DNA of 64,000 bases from Salisapilia sapeloensis (GCA_023334545.1 JAADVB010000039.1:1-64000); one strand, 5' to 3'; positions 48,548-61,181 are shown, counted from the first letter of the stretch. Made by a program: numbers and translations. Notes: generated from the letters alone by a model not told the origin.

Positions 48548-49865
48548 ATGTACCCCAAGAGCACAGTAAGCAATCTAGACCAGATACTTTCTTCCTTACA
48601 ATGCTACATGGTACGTGCTATCTGACTCCTTTTCGAATCATACATGCATCTGATACCGTTTATCTAAACAAAATGTGTAGCAAAGTAGTCGCGTACGAGG
48701 CGACGTCTACAATTTACTTCGCCAAGTACCATCTCTCCAGCCTTCGTGCGGCACTTTTGGTATGACATGTCTATCGTCAGCATGAGATTTACCTAACAGG
48801 AAGCACGTAGCCCATAACGATGGTACCACAAGCACGCTACTTAATCTAGGAGGCACGATTCCCATCTTCTTCCGAGGCAATCAGTACAATATCCCGGTAG
48901 AGTTTTGGATCGCCGAAAACTACCCCACTGCTCCACCAGTATGCTTCGTCCGACCCACAGCAGGTCCGCTCTCTTATTTCAAAACTACGTAGCTATCTGC
49001 TGACCATGAAGAATCCATAGAGATGATGGTCAAGCCAGGACATCCACACGTGACGAGTGAAGGTTTTATACAAATCCCATACATCACCAATTGGCAGCAA
49101 GGATGCTCTCTCGTTGAACTCGTTGCTCACCTCTGCTCCATATTTGGTGAAATGCCACCGGTCTATCGTCGTCCGGCCCATCAGCCGCCACCCATCCCAG
49201 TGTCCACGCGACCAAACCATCAACTCTCCTCTTCTTACGGCTCTGTTAATAGTGCTGCCACTGCATCTCCATCTCCCAGTAGAAACAACTCGGAGAACGA
49301 GTACTTGTTCGGGCCTCCAACCGAGTCAAATGGGACGGAAGACACGGCAGAATCAAAGAAGAACGCGTTAAAAATGGAAGTCACAGGGCAAATCCAACAA
49401 AAGATGGAAGCAAAGTTTAAAAAGATACGTGACAACATTGATGTTCAGTTCGAATATCAGCTCCAGTTGACACAATCTCGACAGGATGTTGAAAAAGGAA
49501 TCGACGACATGAAGAAACTGAAGCAAGACTTGACGAAAGCCCAATCGATCATTGCCAAGCAAGATAAGGAATTGGAACACTGGTTGGAGGAACATGAAGG
49601 CAAGGATGAAATCGATCCAGACGCTGTACTCGTTCCGACGGATGCCTTGTCCAAGCAACTAATCAAAGTCGTTGCAGAGAATTATGCCATTGACGATGCA
49701 CTCTACTTCTTGGATCGTGCTTTGGCCAATGACGCGATTAATCTAGCGTCGTTTCTAAAGGAAGTCCGGAAGCTATCGAGGAAACAATTTATGTGTCAAG
49801 CGTTGTCCCAGAAGATTCAGCATCTACAGCAACAGCAGCAAGGTGGTGGCGTGTATACCAGCTAA
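48548..49865 (+). CDS. TSG101: ESCRT-I subunit TSG101/Vps23, four exons
   Basis: Exons 48548-48610, 48681-48759, 48811-48963 and 49021-49865 (introns 70, 51, 57 bp) give 379 residues. The N-terminal UEV domain (about residues 1-145) is intact only after splicing: NLGGTIPIFFRGNQYNIPVEFW, then ENYPTAPPVCFVRPT and KPGHPHVTSEGFIQIPYI align with animal TSG101. As in all UEV proteins the E2 active-site Cys is absent. A Pro/Ser linker follows (about 150-200), then a coiled coil (about 215-300), then the C-terminal steadiness box (TDALSKQLIKVVAENYAIDDALYFLDRAL). TSG101 recruits ubiquitylated cargo on endosomes and builds multivesicular bodies. The ATG chosen gives MYPKSTVSNL and keeps all exons in phase. 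Confidence 0.93.
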
Positions 49866-50959
49866 ATCCAATTTCTTTCATACATCTTTTTCTTACTTGC
49901 TTTTATTGATTTGCATTCAACACGATTGATGGAAATGATGATGAGTTGATGATGCAGTGATTTGAATGTCGTCGGTATCCAAGGATATCTCATTGCGATA
50001 TGAAAGTGTCCGCTGTCGTCTACACGATGAACATAAGGAATAGTTGGCGCCATCCATTTCGACTCGAATGTCCCATTGTGTAGATGATACGGCAGTGATG
50101 CGAGTACGAATGGACGAATAGATATTAAATATCAGTTTACATGACGTGTGTAAAGATATTAATCGACATCCATCCATCCTTTGTAGCATCATTGGCATAA
50201 GTGCATATGAATGCAAAGCAAGGATCGTTCGACTGATCGTTCGCAGCAGCGAAAAAGACGATAGAGCGACTGACAGATCAAGATGCGATGCCACGATCCA
50301 TGATGCCTTAACTGGTAATTTCCCATACATCCAAATAGGACATCGAGTAAAGGTCCATCAATGAGAACCTGTCAGACTTCCAATGCATAATGACAGCATT
50401 TCGATATCATGCTTTATTTTTCAATGTGCATCGCTCAAGGAAGCACACACTTGCTCCGCTTGAACATCAATATCTACCTCAGTGTAGACTTCTACCTTTA
50501 CCAACTACCTTAGCTTGGATTGTCCATTCTTCTCTCTACATTAAATAAGGTTTCAGTATGTTCACTCAGCATTGGCTTAGTATCCTGACTGTAGAATGGC
50601 ACCTAAGCTATTGCTATCATCGCTATCTCACTACCAGAATGGCCACGCTGGATGTCAATGTAGCCACGCAAATTACCATCTTCTCACTCTCTGTGGAAAC
50701 GTACAATGCATAACTTGGTAGAGACATCTATCTCGTAAATAAAAATAAAAAGTACAAAATAATTTCTTATTCTAAGCAAAACGCTCCATCTCTCTACGCT
50801 ATCACAAGGTGAAGAGTACAAAGATGTATCTTTGTGCTGCTTGTCTTGAAGTTCGAATCAGGCATATAGATACAAACTTCGGAGAAGATAATAATGTATT
50901 ATCGACATTTCATTGGCTATAAATAGACCAACTTTTTCGACCACAACTTCAAATTCGAC
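49866..50959. other. Intergenic region, 1.1 kb
   Basis: It holds the 3' flank of TSG101 and the promoter of the PanE-like gene. At 49917-50330 the minus strand is open for 137 codons and has some protein-like text (AVSSTQWDIRVEMDGANYSL), but the opposite strand is equally open at 50146-50364 and neither has a recognisable family. I leave the region unannotated. Confidence 0.35.
50918..50926 (+). promoter_or_regulatory. TATA-box-like element with upstream ATTGG
   Basis: TATAAATAG follows ATTGGC directly (an inverted CCAAT), 34-42 bp before the ATG at 50960. TATA boxes are uncommon in oomycete promoters, where initiator elements dominate. The leader would be very short. Confidence 0.35.
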
Positions 50960-52225
50960 ATGAATCGCGTCATTCGTCGTCATGCCAAGGTCTGTCGCTC
51001 CCTGCATGCACACTACAACACCAGCCTTGTGCAAAGCTACAGCACAGCACCCACATCTTCTTTGAATATTGGTGTCGTTGGCCTAGGAGCTGTTGGCACC
51101 ACTTTCTTAGGAAGACTAGCAGGGCTAGCACAAACACAACACAACTCGATCGACAAAGTAGACTCGAGCCTACCAAGCCTGCAAGTCGATGCTTTTGTAA
51201 AGCCTTATCAAATTGCAAAGCTTCAAGACGGCGTCAAAGTCTGGGTAGGTGGTCAGGACGATGTTCCAGAAGCTCACATCCAAGCAGACGGATCCAGCGC
51301 CGTCCGCTTTCGTACCATCGACGAGCTAACGGCAGATGAACCTTTAGATATCTTGCTCCTCGCTGTTAAGGCCTTTGACAGTGCTAGTCTTCTACAGTCA
51401 CTTTCTTTACGTCCAGAAGCTACTGTCGTGTTGCTGCAGAATGGCTTTGGACAGCTACCAGAAGGGAGTAGACTACCGTGGCAGATGGCTCATGGCATCA
51501 CGTATGTCAGTAGTCGTCTCACTCACTTTGGTGAAGTGATAGTAAGTGGACAGGCAGGTGCTGTCAAGACATATATAGCACCAATGGATTCCGAATCGAC
51601 AACACAGGAGACAGATAGGACGACAGCAAATTTAGACGCTTTGCAACGTGTATTGACTGCAGCTAAATTACCGACTGAAGCGATTAGTACAGACGAGATG
51701 AAGTCAATTTTGTGGCGAAAGCTGTTTGTAAACGCAGGCGTCAACCCCGTTGCGGCACTCACAGACCTGCTGAACGAGGTACGATCTCTTCTTCAGTCCA
51801 CTTGAGACTATGTCCTTGACGCATCATTTTGCTATTTCAGGAGGTTGCAGACTCGACATGGTGTCGTAACTGTATCACATCCATCATAGAAGAAGCTGCC
51901 GCCGTTGCCCGTAGCCAGAAAGTTGACATTCCCTCGTCTAATGAAGAAATCGTGGAAGACGTCGTCGGCGTCGCACGAGCAGGGCAGAAGAATGTGTGCT
52001 CGATGCTTGCAGACATTCGGGCTGGTCGCAAGTATGTTTATTAGATATGTGTTCGTGCGTCTTTTAATTTTACTTGTCTACAGGACAGAGATTGAAGCCT
52101 TGAATGGACATATTATTGACAATGGCAAGAAGCAAGGTATCCCGACACCAGTGAACGAATTCATCTTCTCTCTCATTAAAGCACTTGAAATTCGACGAAT
52201 GAAGGAAGAGGAGACAGTAGTATAA
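50960..52225 (+). CDS. 2-dehydropantoate 2-reductase (ketopantoate reductase, ApbA/PanE family)
   Basis: Exons 50960-51778, 51841-52031 and 52084-52225 (introns 62 and 52 bp) encode 383 residues. The first 30 residues are rich in Arg, His and Ser (MNRVIRRHAKVCRSLHAHYN), resembling a mitochondrial targeting signal. The NADP-binding GxGxxG is in IGVVGLGAVGTTF. Then come LLLAVKAFDSASLL, VVLLQNGFGQ, WRKLFVNAGVNPVAALTDLLNE and, in the later exons, the helical domain ending GHIIDNGKKQGIPTPVNEFIFSLIKALE. These match the two-domain enzyme that makes pantoate for vitamin B5 and CoA. The Lys and Glu of the active site (VKAF and the C-terminal helix) are present. It could also be a related branched 2-ketoacid reductase. 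No other pantothenate gene is near. Confidence 0.87.
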
Positions 52226-53970
52226 GTAGATAGAGAAGACTTTTGGAAATAGATCTCTTTCGAGAACATGTCCTGAACCTGCTTTGTGACAAGACGCTTC
52301 TGAATGGCAGCGGTTTAGAGCATACTAGGACATGATAACTTTGCAATCCGTTATGTTATTTGTAAAAACACTATGTCATTTCGCTTCTGAAACTATCTAC
52401 GTCACTGCTATCGACTTCTTTCGTTACATGATAGCGATAGATGTGCCATCGACATCTTAATACAGCTTTCCAGTGTCCTTTCCGAAGTTGTCAGTCCTGC
52501 AGCTGAACCTATTGGGGCTGGACTTCTGGAGCAAAATACGACACTTCAAAATGAACGTTAACGCAAGAGGAAGAAGCATTGTCCTGGACAATAAAATACG
52601 CTACTGAAGGAGCAGAGGAACGGATGGCGTTTCTATTGAAGTAGCGTGTGTCTGAAGTAGTGCAGCATCGTTTAAATGTAGACTAGTCTGCGAGTGGCTA
52701 GATCACACATTTTCAGAGGCTACAAGGCGATGTATATTTCTGCAACTGCAGCGTTGGCTATGCTTACGATGGCGGTAATGAGATGACAAAAGGGACCTTT
52801 GCAAGGACTTAGCTCTACAGTCAGCGTACTAGACGATTAGTGAATGACCAGATGCACGTCGTGCATGTCGTATAAAGGGCTGTTGAGCCACAAATCGATC
52901 ATTGGATTGCAAATACCCTACATAAAGTTTGTATTTTTCTCAGCACTGATTTAGTCTCTCTGCGTCATGTTGCTCAGTTCATTCCTGTCTGTCCATTCGC
53001 ACTCGCATCACTTAGTCGACAACAAGGTAAGGTTTTTAATTTCGGATAAAGGATCTCGAGTACCCTTCAAATTGACCATGTGGATAGCGATGTAGTGGCT
53101 CACAGCGAACTAATAAATTTTTGAACCCGTGAATCGATGGTAATGCAGCAAGATGCATTCGTCGACTTCCATGTTATTTGAATCAAGTTAAAAATCAAGT
53201 GAAGGCAGTCGTGTACTCGTTTTTACCGACGACTGGTGCAACTTTTTCTTAAAGAGAAATTACAAAGCGGGAAAACGGAGCGGTATCTGTACCAAGTTAC
53301 CAGTAGTATAGCTCTCCTGGGTCTACCGTAAACTAGCGACTAGCATTTCCCTGCCCATTGAAATGCTTCGGGAGAACCGTCGATTGTTATTTATCCTTTT
53401 GCTCCTGCACTCCACATGACGCCACCGCCCCTTCTGACTCCCTGCTCGTCAGTCTTCCTTAATCTCTGTGTACCTAGTGCGACTCCAGCGCCATGCTTCT
53501 ACTCACTACGGGGATATACTTAAATGAAGTCGAAAAGATCTCTCTTTTTGGTGTGGTGATGTTCTCGTTTTGCAAACTGACATTCACCTACTTCATCAAT
53601 CCAGACATGTCCACCTGGCAATGACTCAAAACCCATCATTTGGCAGCTTGACACCACATTATTCCACCGATGGCTCGATCGAAATGATTGAAGTTTCGTA
53701 CTAATGTAATTTTGCACCAATGACCCATCTCTATTTCGAATTACCACCAATTGCAGTCGGTCACGACATCAAATAATCGTTCCATCCGGTCCGGCGACGA
53801 GTACAGACGTAGCGGTCTGCAGGCAGTCGACGTCAAGTACCAGTTTGTAGATAGAAAGTACCTGCACAGGAGCATCACAGGCACCCGGCATTGCGTACGG
53901 AACAGTCCATTCTAACTTTGCACCCGAGCTTCAAAAGCTATCACTGACGTCTCTATCATACGCGAGTGCC
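52226..53970. other. Intergenic region, 1.75 kb
   Basis: No supported gene or RNA. The minus-strand ORF 53520-53750 (76 codons) has no family resemblance. An E2F-like core, GCGGGAAAAC, is at 53267-53276. The last 300 bp presumably include the promoter of the START-FYVE gene at 53971. Confidence 0.4.
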
Positions 53971-56900
53971 ATGCCCGTCGCAAATACTAGTATCGAAGAT
54001 GTCGGCAAGCAGTTGATACCGTTGAGTCGATACGAGAAGAAGTATTTGATCAGCAAAGCCAAGGACACGATCAGCTCACTTATTGATCACGCCCATACGC
54101 TTCGTGGTCCAGTCCAGTGGCATTATAATGGCAAATTCCACGGCATACAAATGTACAGAGGGGAAGGAGAGAGCAAGACGAGTGATCGTATCGAGTTTCT
54201 ATGTGGCGTCACGACAATGCAAGGCCATTTGAGCGAAGTGTCCGCGTATTTTGACCAGAGCACGACTGCTCGCATGCGTCAGAAGATGCCGGACGACATG
54301 ATCGACTGCCGAGTGCTCTACGATCTCGTCCACGGCGTTCAAGGAAATGAATTCCAGCGCATTGCAGTCAAATACGCCGCTTATGAAGGTCCGTCCGCTC
54401 TCTCTCGAGGTCGAGACTACTGTTTTCTAGAGGTACAGTCTCTCATACGAACCATTTTATCCGTCCTAACTTTGTTTTCTCCAGTGCCAAGACACTTTCT
54501 ACCACTCGTCTGGACGTAGAGGATGGGCTCTAAGCATGCATTCGATCCGACTGCCTACTTGTCCAGAAATCGAAGGTATCGTCCGAGGTAGCATGTATCA
54601 CAGTGGCTACGTCTTTGTCGAATCCGAGCGAGAAGGATACATGGACGTCTTGCACAGTCTCCAGATCAACTTCAAAGGATCCAATCGTTTACCTTACTTT
54701 TTACTAAACGCGACGCTTAAACGTCGTATCTCGAGCGTCGTCGATGTCTCGAGAGAGATACAGACACTTCGATCTGGTAACCGACCGCTTGTGCGTCGTA
54801 AGAACCTCGTACCAAAGAACATGCGTGCGTTTTGTAGCTGTTGCTCGCGCAAGTTCTGGCTCCTCATGCCAAAAGTTCGTTGTCGTATGTGTGGAGAAGT
54901 CGTCTGTCGTCCTTGTGCTCCGCTCATGGACTATGACATCCCAGGTTACCGTCGTTCTCGCGTACGTGTCTGCACAGCATGCACGAAGCGAGAACAGACA
55001 CGAGCATCTAGATCTCAAGACCAACGCTCTGCTTCCAATATGAACTTCTTGACGAACAGTCTAGTTCTAGATGACGACAACGGGACAGATTATGAGGACG
55101 AACCGAATCATGCGGATGACTATTACCCGACAAACCACTACGAAGATGATGCAGAAGCAGATGAGAGAGCAAGAGAGGATGGGTTGGAGATACAGACGGC
55201 AACATCTACTTTTTCCCAAGAGCTCTTTACGAACTCTAGTAAGCACGTCGAACCACTCAAGATGCGTGAACCCATGGCCGAGATCTCGATCGACCAAGAG
55301 TCTTATCGAGATAGTTCGTACGGACATAGCTACACGGACGGATCGCAGAGTCGCATCGGCAGTGCGATAGACTTTTCCGCCGACTCAGAGAACAGTCGAA
55401 CGTCGTTTGGTTCGCAACTGAATTTCTTCGACTCATCGTACGTGTCGAAGGATACGGACGAAGACTTGGACGAACGAGCGTTGCGGTACCGGTCCAAGTC
55501 GTCCTCATCTAGTGAAGCTTCGAGTCACCCGACGACACCAAGCGCTACGTTTGCTGCGCCTGTAATTGCAGAAGTCGTAGAGGAAGAGAAGGAGGAGGAC
55601 GGGAAGGATACATTATTACGTCAAAACAGTGATGACAGTAGTAAGAGTCGAAAGGCAAAAGACAGTCGGAGTAACTTTGAAGCATCGATTGATGCGGCGC
55701 ATAAGTCGAAAGACGAAGCAGAACGACGTGGAAAACAAGAAAGTAGTAGAGGATCCGATGTGTCGAGTGAAGAGCTGACGAGTAGATTCAGTGACGTCCA
55801 AGCAAACGTCCGTTCCTTCGGCCGAAACCACATTGATGACGATCTATCCTTCTCCATATCTCCATCCACGACACATGAAACGATAAGTGATCCTTTACCA
55901 GCTCATCGAGGTATCGAGAAGCCATCTAGTCGAAGAAGAGCAGGGAGTGAAGGAGGTCAAGTGGAAGTAGCGACGGCAAAGGCGCTGCCTAGTACCGACA
56001 GTGTACCTGCATCTCCCTTTGAAGATCGTACTCGAGACAGTGAGGTAATGACGAGTGCAACGATTGATAAGAAGGTCGTGCAACCAGTGCAGGAAGACGA
56101 CAAGGAGTCGCAGCCGCTCTCCGAGTTCGATCCGGATGCGCATCGAGATGACAGCACGACTGTACCAGTAAAGGACGAGAGTCCAGCGACTGATACGCCT
56201 AAAGACAAGAAACATCGACAAGGGAAGAGCACTTCGGAAGTTACTGCGAGTGGACAGCAGGAGCTGTCGATCTCGTCTAGATCTAGTTCCATGTCTTCAT
56301 CGAATCTCGCTTCATACCATCTGCATGAACTATCCTCTGATCGGTCCTCCCGCTCTAGGCCGTCTTCAAGACGTCGGTCATCTGGTCGTAGACCGATGCG
56401 AGAGCCCGAGTCGAGCTTATCGAGACTGGATGAAGAATCGACAGTCGATCGGGAGAGTACCATGTCGGAAGACTTGGTGGAGCAAGTGCGTGGACATCGA
56501 GAATTGGCCCAGCAAGATGCGCCGGAAGAGTACTTGAATAGCAATCGTTTCCTTCAGTTTGAAGATGCCCATGCAAAGGAGATGGCCGAGTATGCGCGTA
56601 TGGCCAAGGAGCTGACAGGTGTAGCTGACGTGACGCAGCTACCACGTGCAAGTGAAGCGTCGTCTGTCGACACAAGGGGTAGTGTCAATCGAGCGTCGAT
56701 GCAGAGCTTGCAGATCGAACGAAAGTTGGCTCGAAAGAAGTCGAGTCAGAAGAAACGCATGGCGAAGCTCCAGTTGAAGATCGGGAAGGTCCAGAAGTTG
56801 GAAGAAGAATGTCGAGAGTCGATGGCATCGTTTGTAAGTACTGATGAACTAGCTGCGATGGAAGGTAACCAAGTGGATATTGAAAACGACTCATCGCTCG

Positions 56901-57136
56901 TCCGATCTTCGATATCCAGTGCTGATTTAATGCAAAGTGTCCGGTCTGATCTGTCGACGGACGAGATTACTGAGATGGAAGAAGAGTTGTTTGAAGAGCT
57001 GACGGAGCTAAAGAAATTAAAGAAGCAGATTGCTGCTGCCAAGTCCAAGGACAAGGCGGACGAGTACAAGCAACGGTTTAAGGAACAGTATCAAATGATC
57101 CAAGACCTCAAGCAAAGACGTAGTCAATGGATCTAA
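53971..57136 (+). CDS. START-like/FYVE-like protein, tandem copy 1
   Basis: Exons 53971-54432 and 54485-57136 (52-bp intron) encode 1,037 residues. The START-like domain covers about residues 15-250 and contains the lineage block GRRGWALSMHSIRLPTCPEI. A FYVE-like finger is at about 269-321: CSCCS, then PKVRCRMCGEVVC, then CAPLM and RVRVCTACTK. All eight zinc ligands are present, but the basic RRHHC of PI3P-binding fingers has become PKVRC and WxxD is missing. The 700-residue tail is acidic and Ser-rich. It ends with a predicted coiled coil (ELTELKKLKKQIAAAKSKDK). By block wording and build it is the closest paralogue of the gene at 15104-19423. Its two neighbours downstream are shorter relatives. 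Confidence 0.88.
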
Positions 57137-57371
57137 ATAAAGAGCATGTAAAAATCGAATCGACTGCTTGTTCAACGTAGCGTTTACGCGCTCAATCCTA
57201 TACGGACTTGTACGCTTCCCTAGATAACGCACCGTCTGGTGTGTGTGAACTTAAAGCCGGAGTCGTTACATACATGATGGCTTGACCAGGCCCACTTTTG
57301 CTTTGGCCGAGCTATCGGTCGTACACACTTGCTTTGGCCGATCTACGATATCGACTTGAGGCCGCGAGCGG

Positions 57372-59292
57372 ATGGACGAACGAATGAGTTTAGCAGAAGA
57401 TGAGGTGAAGTATTGGACTCGATATGGTGCCAAAACGTTTTCGAATATGTTTGCACTATTGCGCGAGTCTGACACGCATGCATCTGGCCGACAAGACAAG
57501 TCGGACAATGTGTCCGCGACGCAATTGCGAAAGCAATTGCAATTGCCACAAAGTGTCATGGGCATACTTGACCGACGGCGTGTGCACGGGAGTTTGGAGG
57601 AAGTCGCCGAGTTCTTCGTGAATGACGATGCGATCGTGCTCGACTTTTCAGCTTCGCGCGTCGTCATGACACTCCAGGATCCGACGCCAGAGCAACCACT
57701 CACACGTACAGAGCTTCGGTGGTCGCTCTTTAAGTCGCCGTCGAAAAAGATCGCACGTTCACAAGACTTTTTCTACATCACGTACATGCAGCCTTTCGTT
57801 GGTGCTGGCGGACGACGTGGATGGGCCAAGTGCTCCCACTCGATCACTCTCGATTCGGTCTGTCCACCGACGCCAGAGTACAATCGCGGCAAAATCTACT
57901 TTTGTGGCACTGTCTTCCAGGAGACACGACACTCGAATATCTTGGACGTTACGTTCTTTTACAATGTCGACACGACGAATATCCCGAGCATCGTGGCACC
58001 GATGATCATGAAGCACAGAGGTAAGAATAATGCCGAGCTACTGGATCACTTCTTGACCGTCCTACGGGCGCAGGACGCGTCGACAGCTCGGGAAAGCATC
58101 ATCCAGCGAGACTTGAAAGCTCGCAAGCACTGCAGTGGATGCTGCAGCCAACTACCCTCCTGGCGACACAAGGAACGATGTCACTTTTGCGATGCGGTAC
58201 GTCTCCTGTGCTGTATGTCCTAACATCCTCGTCTGACATCTTGTTTCTAGTACATTTGCAAGAAATGCACGACGATCATCCGGCAGAGTTACAACTTTAC
58301 ATCGTTAGGTAAACGCAACGCTTGCTTCCAATGCGCTGAATCCAAGGTCGATCGAGTGCATGCACCAGACAGGACTATATCCGACGATACTTCATCCGAC
58401 GGTACGTCCTTCTTACAAACATGTCCACTGTTTCTTCTCATCTGACGTACGAACTTTAGATCATGAATATGAAAGTGGTCGTTTCTACTTCCAAAGTGAC
58501 CATCGAACCATTCAACCTAAACAGAAGGGGGGGAAGATTTTCAACGTCGAAGATGAAGACGAGAGCTCGAGTCGAAGTCGTCAAAGTTCATCTCAGTCCA
58601 GTGGACAGGAGATTTCTGCTAGCAAGGGCACCACTGCTCGAGCGCACTCTGCACGGACGATTTCACAGCGGCCTAAGGCGAAAAGACCGCAGGCACGTAG
58701 TGCTGACAACGATGTTATCTCTCTATCGCGCCAGTCATCCAGAGCTGATGGATATGAAAGCCATCCTGTCGGCCCTTCCGGACGTGCAAGTCCAGTCGTG
58801 GAAGAGAAGACGGATCTGGCTTCCACTGTTCGTTCGGATGGAGACCCGCGATCCAGTACACTTCGAAAACAAGTAAGTGACGAGCGGTCGGCACGACGAC
58901 GACGATCGAAGTCGAGTGGCAATGGATTTGTCCTGTGCAACGATGCGAAAAATCCATCGTACCAAAGCATCAAGGAGCCGTCTCCCGCGGAAAAGCAAGT
59001 AACTCCGGAAGTAAATGGTCGTGAAAAGTCAGACAGCTCGCAGTTGACCGGACCTGCGCAAGCGATATTAGCGAGTATTAGTGCCCGTCGACGTGTCAAG
59101 TCCAAATCGTCTTCCGTTCCGCCATCTGAAATGCATGGCGTACATCTGCGTAGTGATATGAAGCATACGTCGAGTAAATTGAATGGAAGCGAGGAAGATA
59201 GAGATGAATCGCAAGGGTCGGATGATACGATCCGACGGCCAAAGCCTGGCGAGCTATTCGATTTATCTTACTTGAATAATTACAAGTTCTAA
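57372..59292 (+). CDS. START-like/FYVE-like protein, tandem copy 2
   Basis: Exons 57372-58196, 58251-58401 and 58460-59292 (introns 54 and 58 bp) give 602 residues. The START-like part covers about residues 1-245, with the block GRRGWAKCSHSITLDSVCPP. The zinc finger, split by the first intron between DA and YIC, is at 253-302: CSGCC, KERCHFCDAYICKKC, then NACFQCAES. The spacing is FYVE-like, but the basic motif is reduced to RCHFC. The tail is Ser/Arg-rich and ends in FDLSYLNNYKF, a motif also found at the end of the next gene (FDLRYLEDFRLSS). The start ATG is 235 bp beyond the stop of copy 1. This points to repeated tandem duplication. Confidence 0.86.
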
Positions 59293-59921
59293 ATGTACTG
59301 GAGTTTCATCCGTAAGTAGTGAAAACTTTGCTTTTTCATAGAAATGTATCGGGTTTTGTCGCAGGTAGATGCGTGGTAGAAAGATGTATCCGAAGGTACA
59401 ATCTTATCTTCTTCAGCCATCGGTGTACGCAGTCGACTTGCTATGGTCAGTTCCGACCGTTTTCGATGCTCGTTGCACGAAACCAGTAGTACAAAGTCGA
59501 GTCGGAATCAAATTTTGATTATGGACCATGGCACGCCATCGCGTTGATTTTGTATCCTTACTGACCACATTGATGATCGGCGGAATGAACCGTTCCGAGA
59601 TCTAGAGGAAGAGGCCATATGAGGTTCTATCTTTGTAAAACAAGTGTCCAGTCGATCAATTGTGAGCTATCTCTTCCCACCTTTTGTTCATCCATGATGA
59701 TCGATAGCGATTACTTAGTCGACCTGACCATTTTGTAGCCAATGTAGGCAGAGGATGTCGTCAAGTTATCAGTTGCAACTGACTTCGTCAATATCGACCT
59801 CATTCTTTCTATTTCGTCTGTCGCCGGTTCCACCGGCACCATAACTGGTAGAAAGATTATTTCCTACCGTCCATTGCAGTGCCATGCCCAACGTGGTCAT
59901 CTTCTCACTTTTGAATCGACC
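59293..59921. other. Intergenic region between START-FYVE copies 2 and 3
   Basis: About 630 bp. Nothing coding was supported. It carries the promoter of copy 3. An ATG at 59883 is in a different frame from the protein and would act as a short upstream ORF. Confidence 0.4.
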
Positions 59922-61181
59922 ATGATCACCACAAGTCGGTCTTTCAGCACGATGGCAGCTGATCTACATTTCCCGATTGCCACGCTATCTGATGAGGAAA
60001 GCCAGGCACTAGTCGACCAAGGTTACGACGAATTCACCAATCTCTTCCCTCGTATCCAGACGGCCATGGAGAAACCTTCTTCACCAGTCCATTCGAATAA
60101 TAAGCAGAGACGATGGCGATGCGAACCAACATCGACGAATGAACTCATGACCATTTGCCACAAATCACACATTGATGCTTCATTAAACGAAGTCGGCTCC
60201 GTCTTCTTCGGTCCGTACATCAACCTTTGCGGTGTCTCGCAACGTGGCGCACGACCCAAGTTACTCCACTCTCTGATTACACCAGATGACCAGTATACCA
60301 TGCGAGCATGTGGTGTCTATTGGTCCATGCTCGATGGTATGCCGACGAATATCTCTCGACCACGTGATCTCGTTTACATCGAGTACTGTGATGAGTTTGT
60401 GGACGACCACGGACGAAGAGGATGGGCAAGATGTTTCCAGTCGATTGACCACCGGAGCTGTCCATCGTTAGAAGAGTCCCATGGCATCATCCGCGCTGAG
60501 TTTGACTGCTGTGGAGTGACGTACACAGAGTGTCAAGATGGTAGTCTAGAAGTCGTGTCTTTCTACGCTGTCGATACAAAGGGAAGCACACCGAAGTGGA
60601 TACAACAAATCTACGCGTCGATCTGCAATTCGAATCACCAGCAACATGCCGTCCATCTCGAACACGTGGTCCGACTCGCTCGGTCCGTCGCGTCTCCACC
60701 TGGTGTGGACGACAAAATCCCAAGTATGTGGTCGCACGATGACTGCTATGGGTGTGGTGGCTCTCTCGCAACGTTCCGTCGGAGCCGAAAGTGTCATGTG
60801 TGCAAGGAATCTCTGTGCAAACGTTGTGCCGATATCGAATACTCTGGCGTCCAACAACTACGCGTGCTCACTGAGATCTGTATCTCGTGCGTCGATGCTT
60901 TCTTAGGAAACAGTAATGAACGAAGTGTACTATATAGTGAAAGCGCGACGAGAAGATCATCGATGGATCTACCGAGTGCAAAGGCACTTGACGACGCCCG
61001 ACATGTTGGATCCACACGTCTATCCAGGCTCCATGTAACCACGCCGAAAGAAGGCACGATTCGCCACCGATCCATGTCCATGAGTCCCAGTATGCTCCTT
61101 CAAAACGCAAGGTATACACCCCCCGAAAGTAGGAGGAAATTTGACCTGCGGTATCTGGAGGACTTTCGTCTATCAAGTTGA
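59922..61181 (+). CDS. START-like/FYVE-like protein, tandem copy 3
   Basis: Single exon, 419 residues if it starts at ATG 59922 (MITTSRSF); 59952 (MAADLHF) is an alternative, and the frame is open to an upstream TTG. The START-like domain (about residues 25-250) contains GRRGWARCFQSIDHRSCPS, the same block as in the other copies. The finger at about 274-322 is CYGCG, RRSRKCHVCKESLCKRC, then EICISC: six to eight Cys remain but little of the FYVE basic motif. The tail is short, about 95 residues, and closes with KFDLRYLEDFRLSS. It is the smallest and most divergent copy of the trio. Its lipid ligand, if any, cannot be told. Confidence 0.85.
   Translation: MITTSRSFSTMAADLHFPIATLSDEESQALVDQGYDEFTNLFPRIQTAMEKPSSPVHSNNKQRRWRCEPTSTNELMTICHKSHIDASLNEVGSVFFGPYINLCGVSQRGARPKLLHSLITPDDQYTMRACGVYWSMLDGMPTNISRPRDLVYIEYCDEFVDDHGRRGWARCFQSIDHRSCPSLEESHGIIRAEFDCCGVTYTECQDGSLEVVSFYAVDTKGSTPKWIQQIYASICNSNHQQHAVHLEHVVRLARSVASPPGVDDKIPSMWSHDDCYGCGGSLATFRRSRKCHVCKESLCKRCADIEYSGVQQLRVLTEICISCVDAFLGNSNERSVLYSESATRRSSMDLPSAKALDDARHVGSTRLSRLHVTTPKEGTIRHRSMSMSPSMLLQNARYTPPESRRKFDLRYLEDFRLSS

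Noticed and set aside
48446-48560. Minus-strand peptide with LLLERLCQFDAVDRR before TSG101
   Set aside because: Reminiscent of Mediator 11, but it has no start, a stop right after, no donor to continue, and overlaps exon 1 of TSG101.
49917-50330. 137-codon minus-strand frame downstream of TSG101
   Set aside because: Some natural-looking text, but the opposite strand is equally open, no family fits and no splice structure supports it.
53520-53750. 76-codon minus-strand frame
   Set aside because: No conserved motif, no intron signals that extend it, and it is isolated in non-coding sequence.
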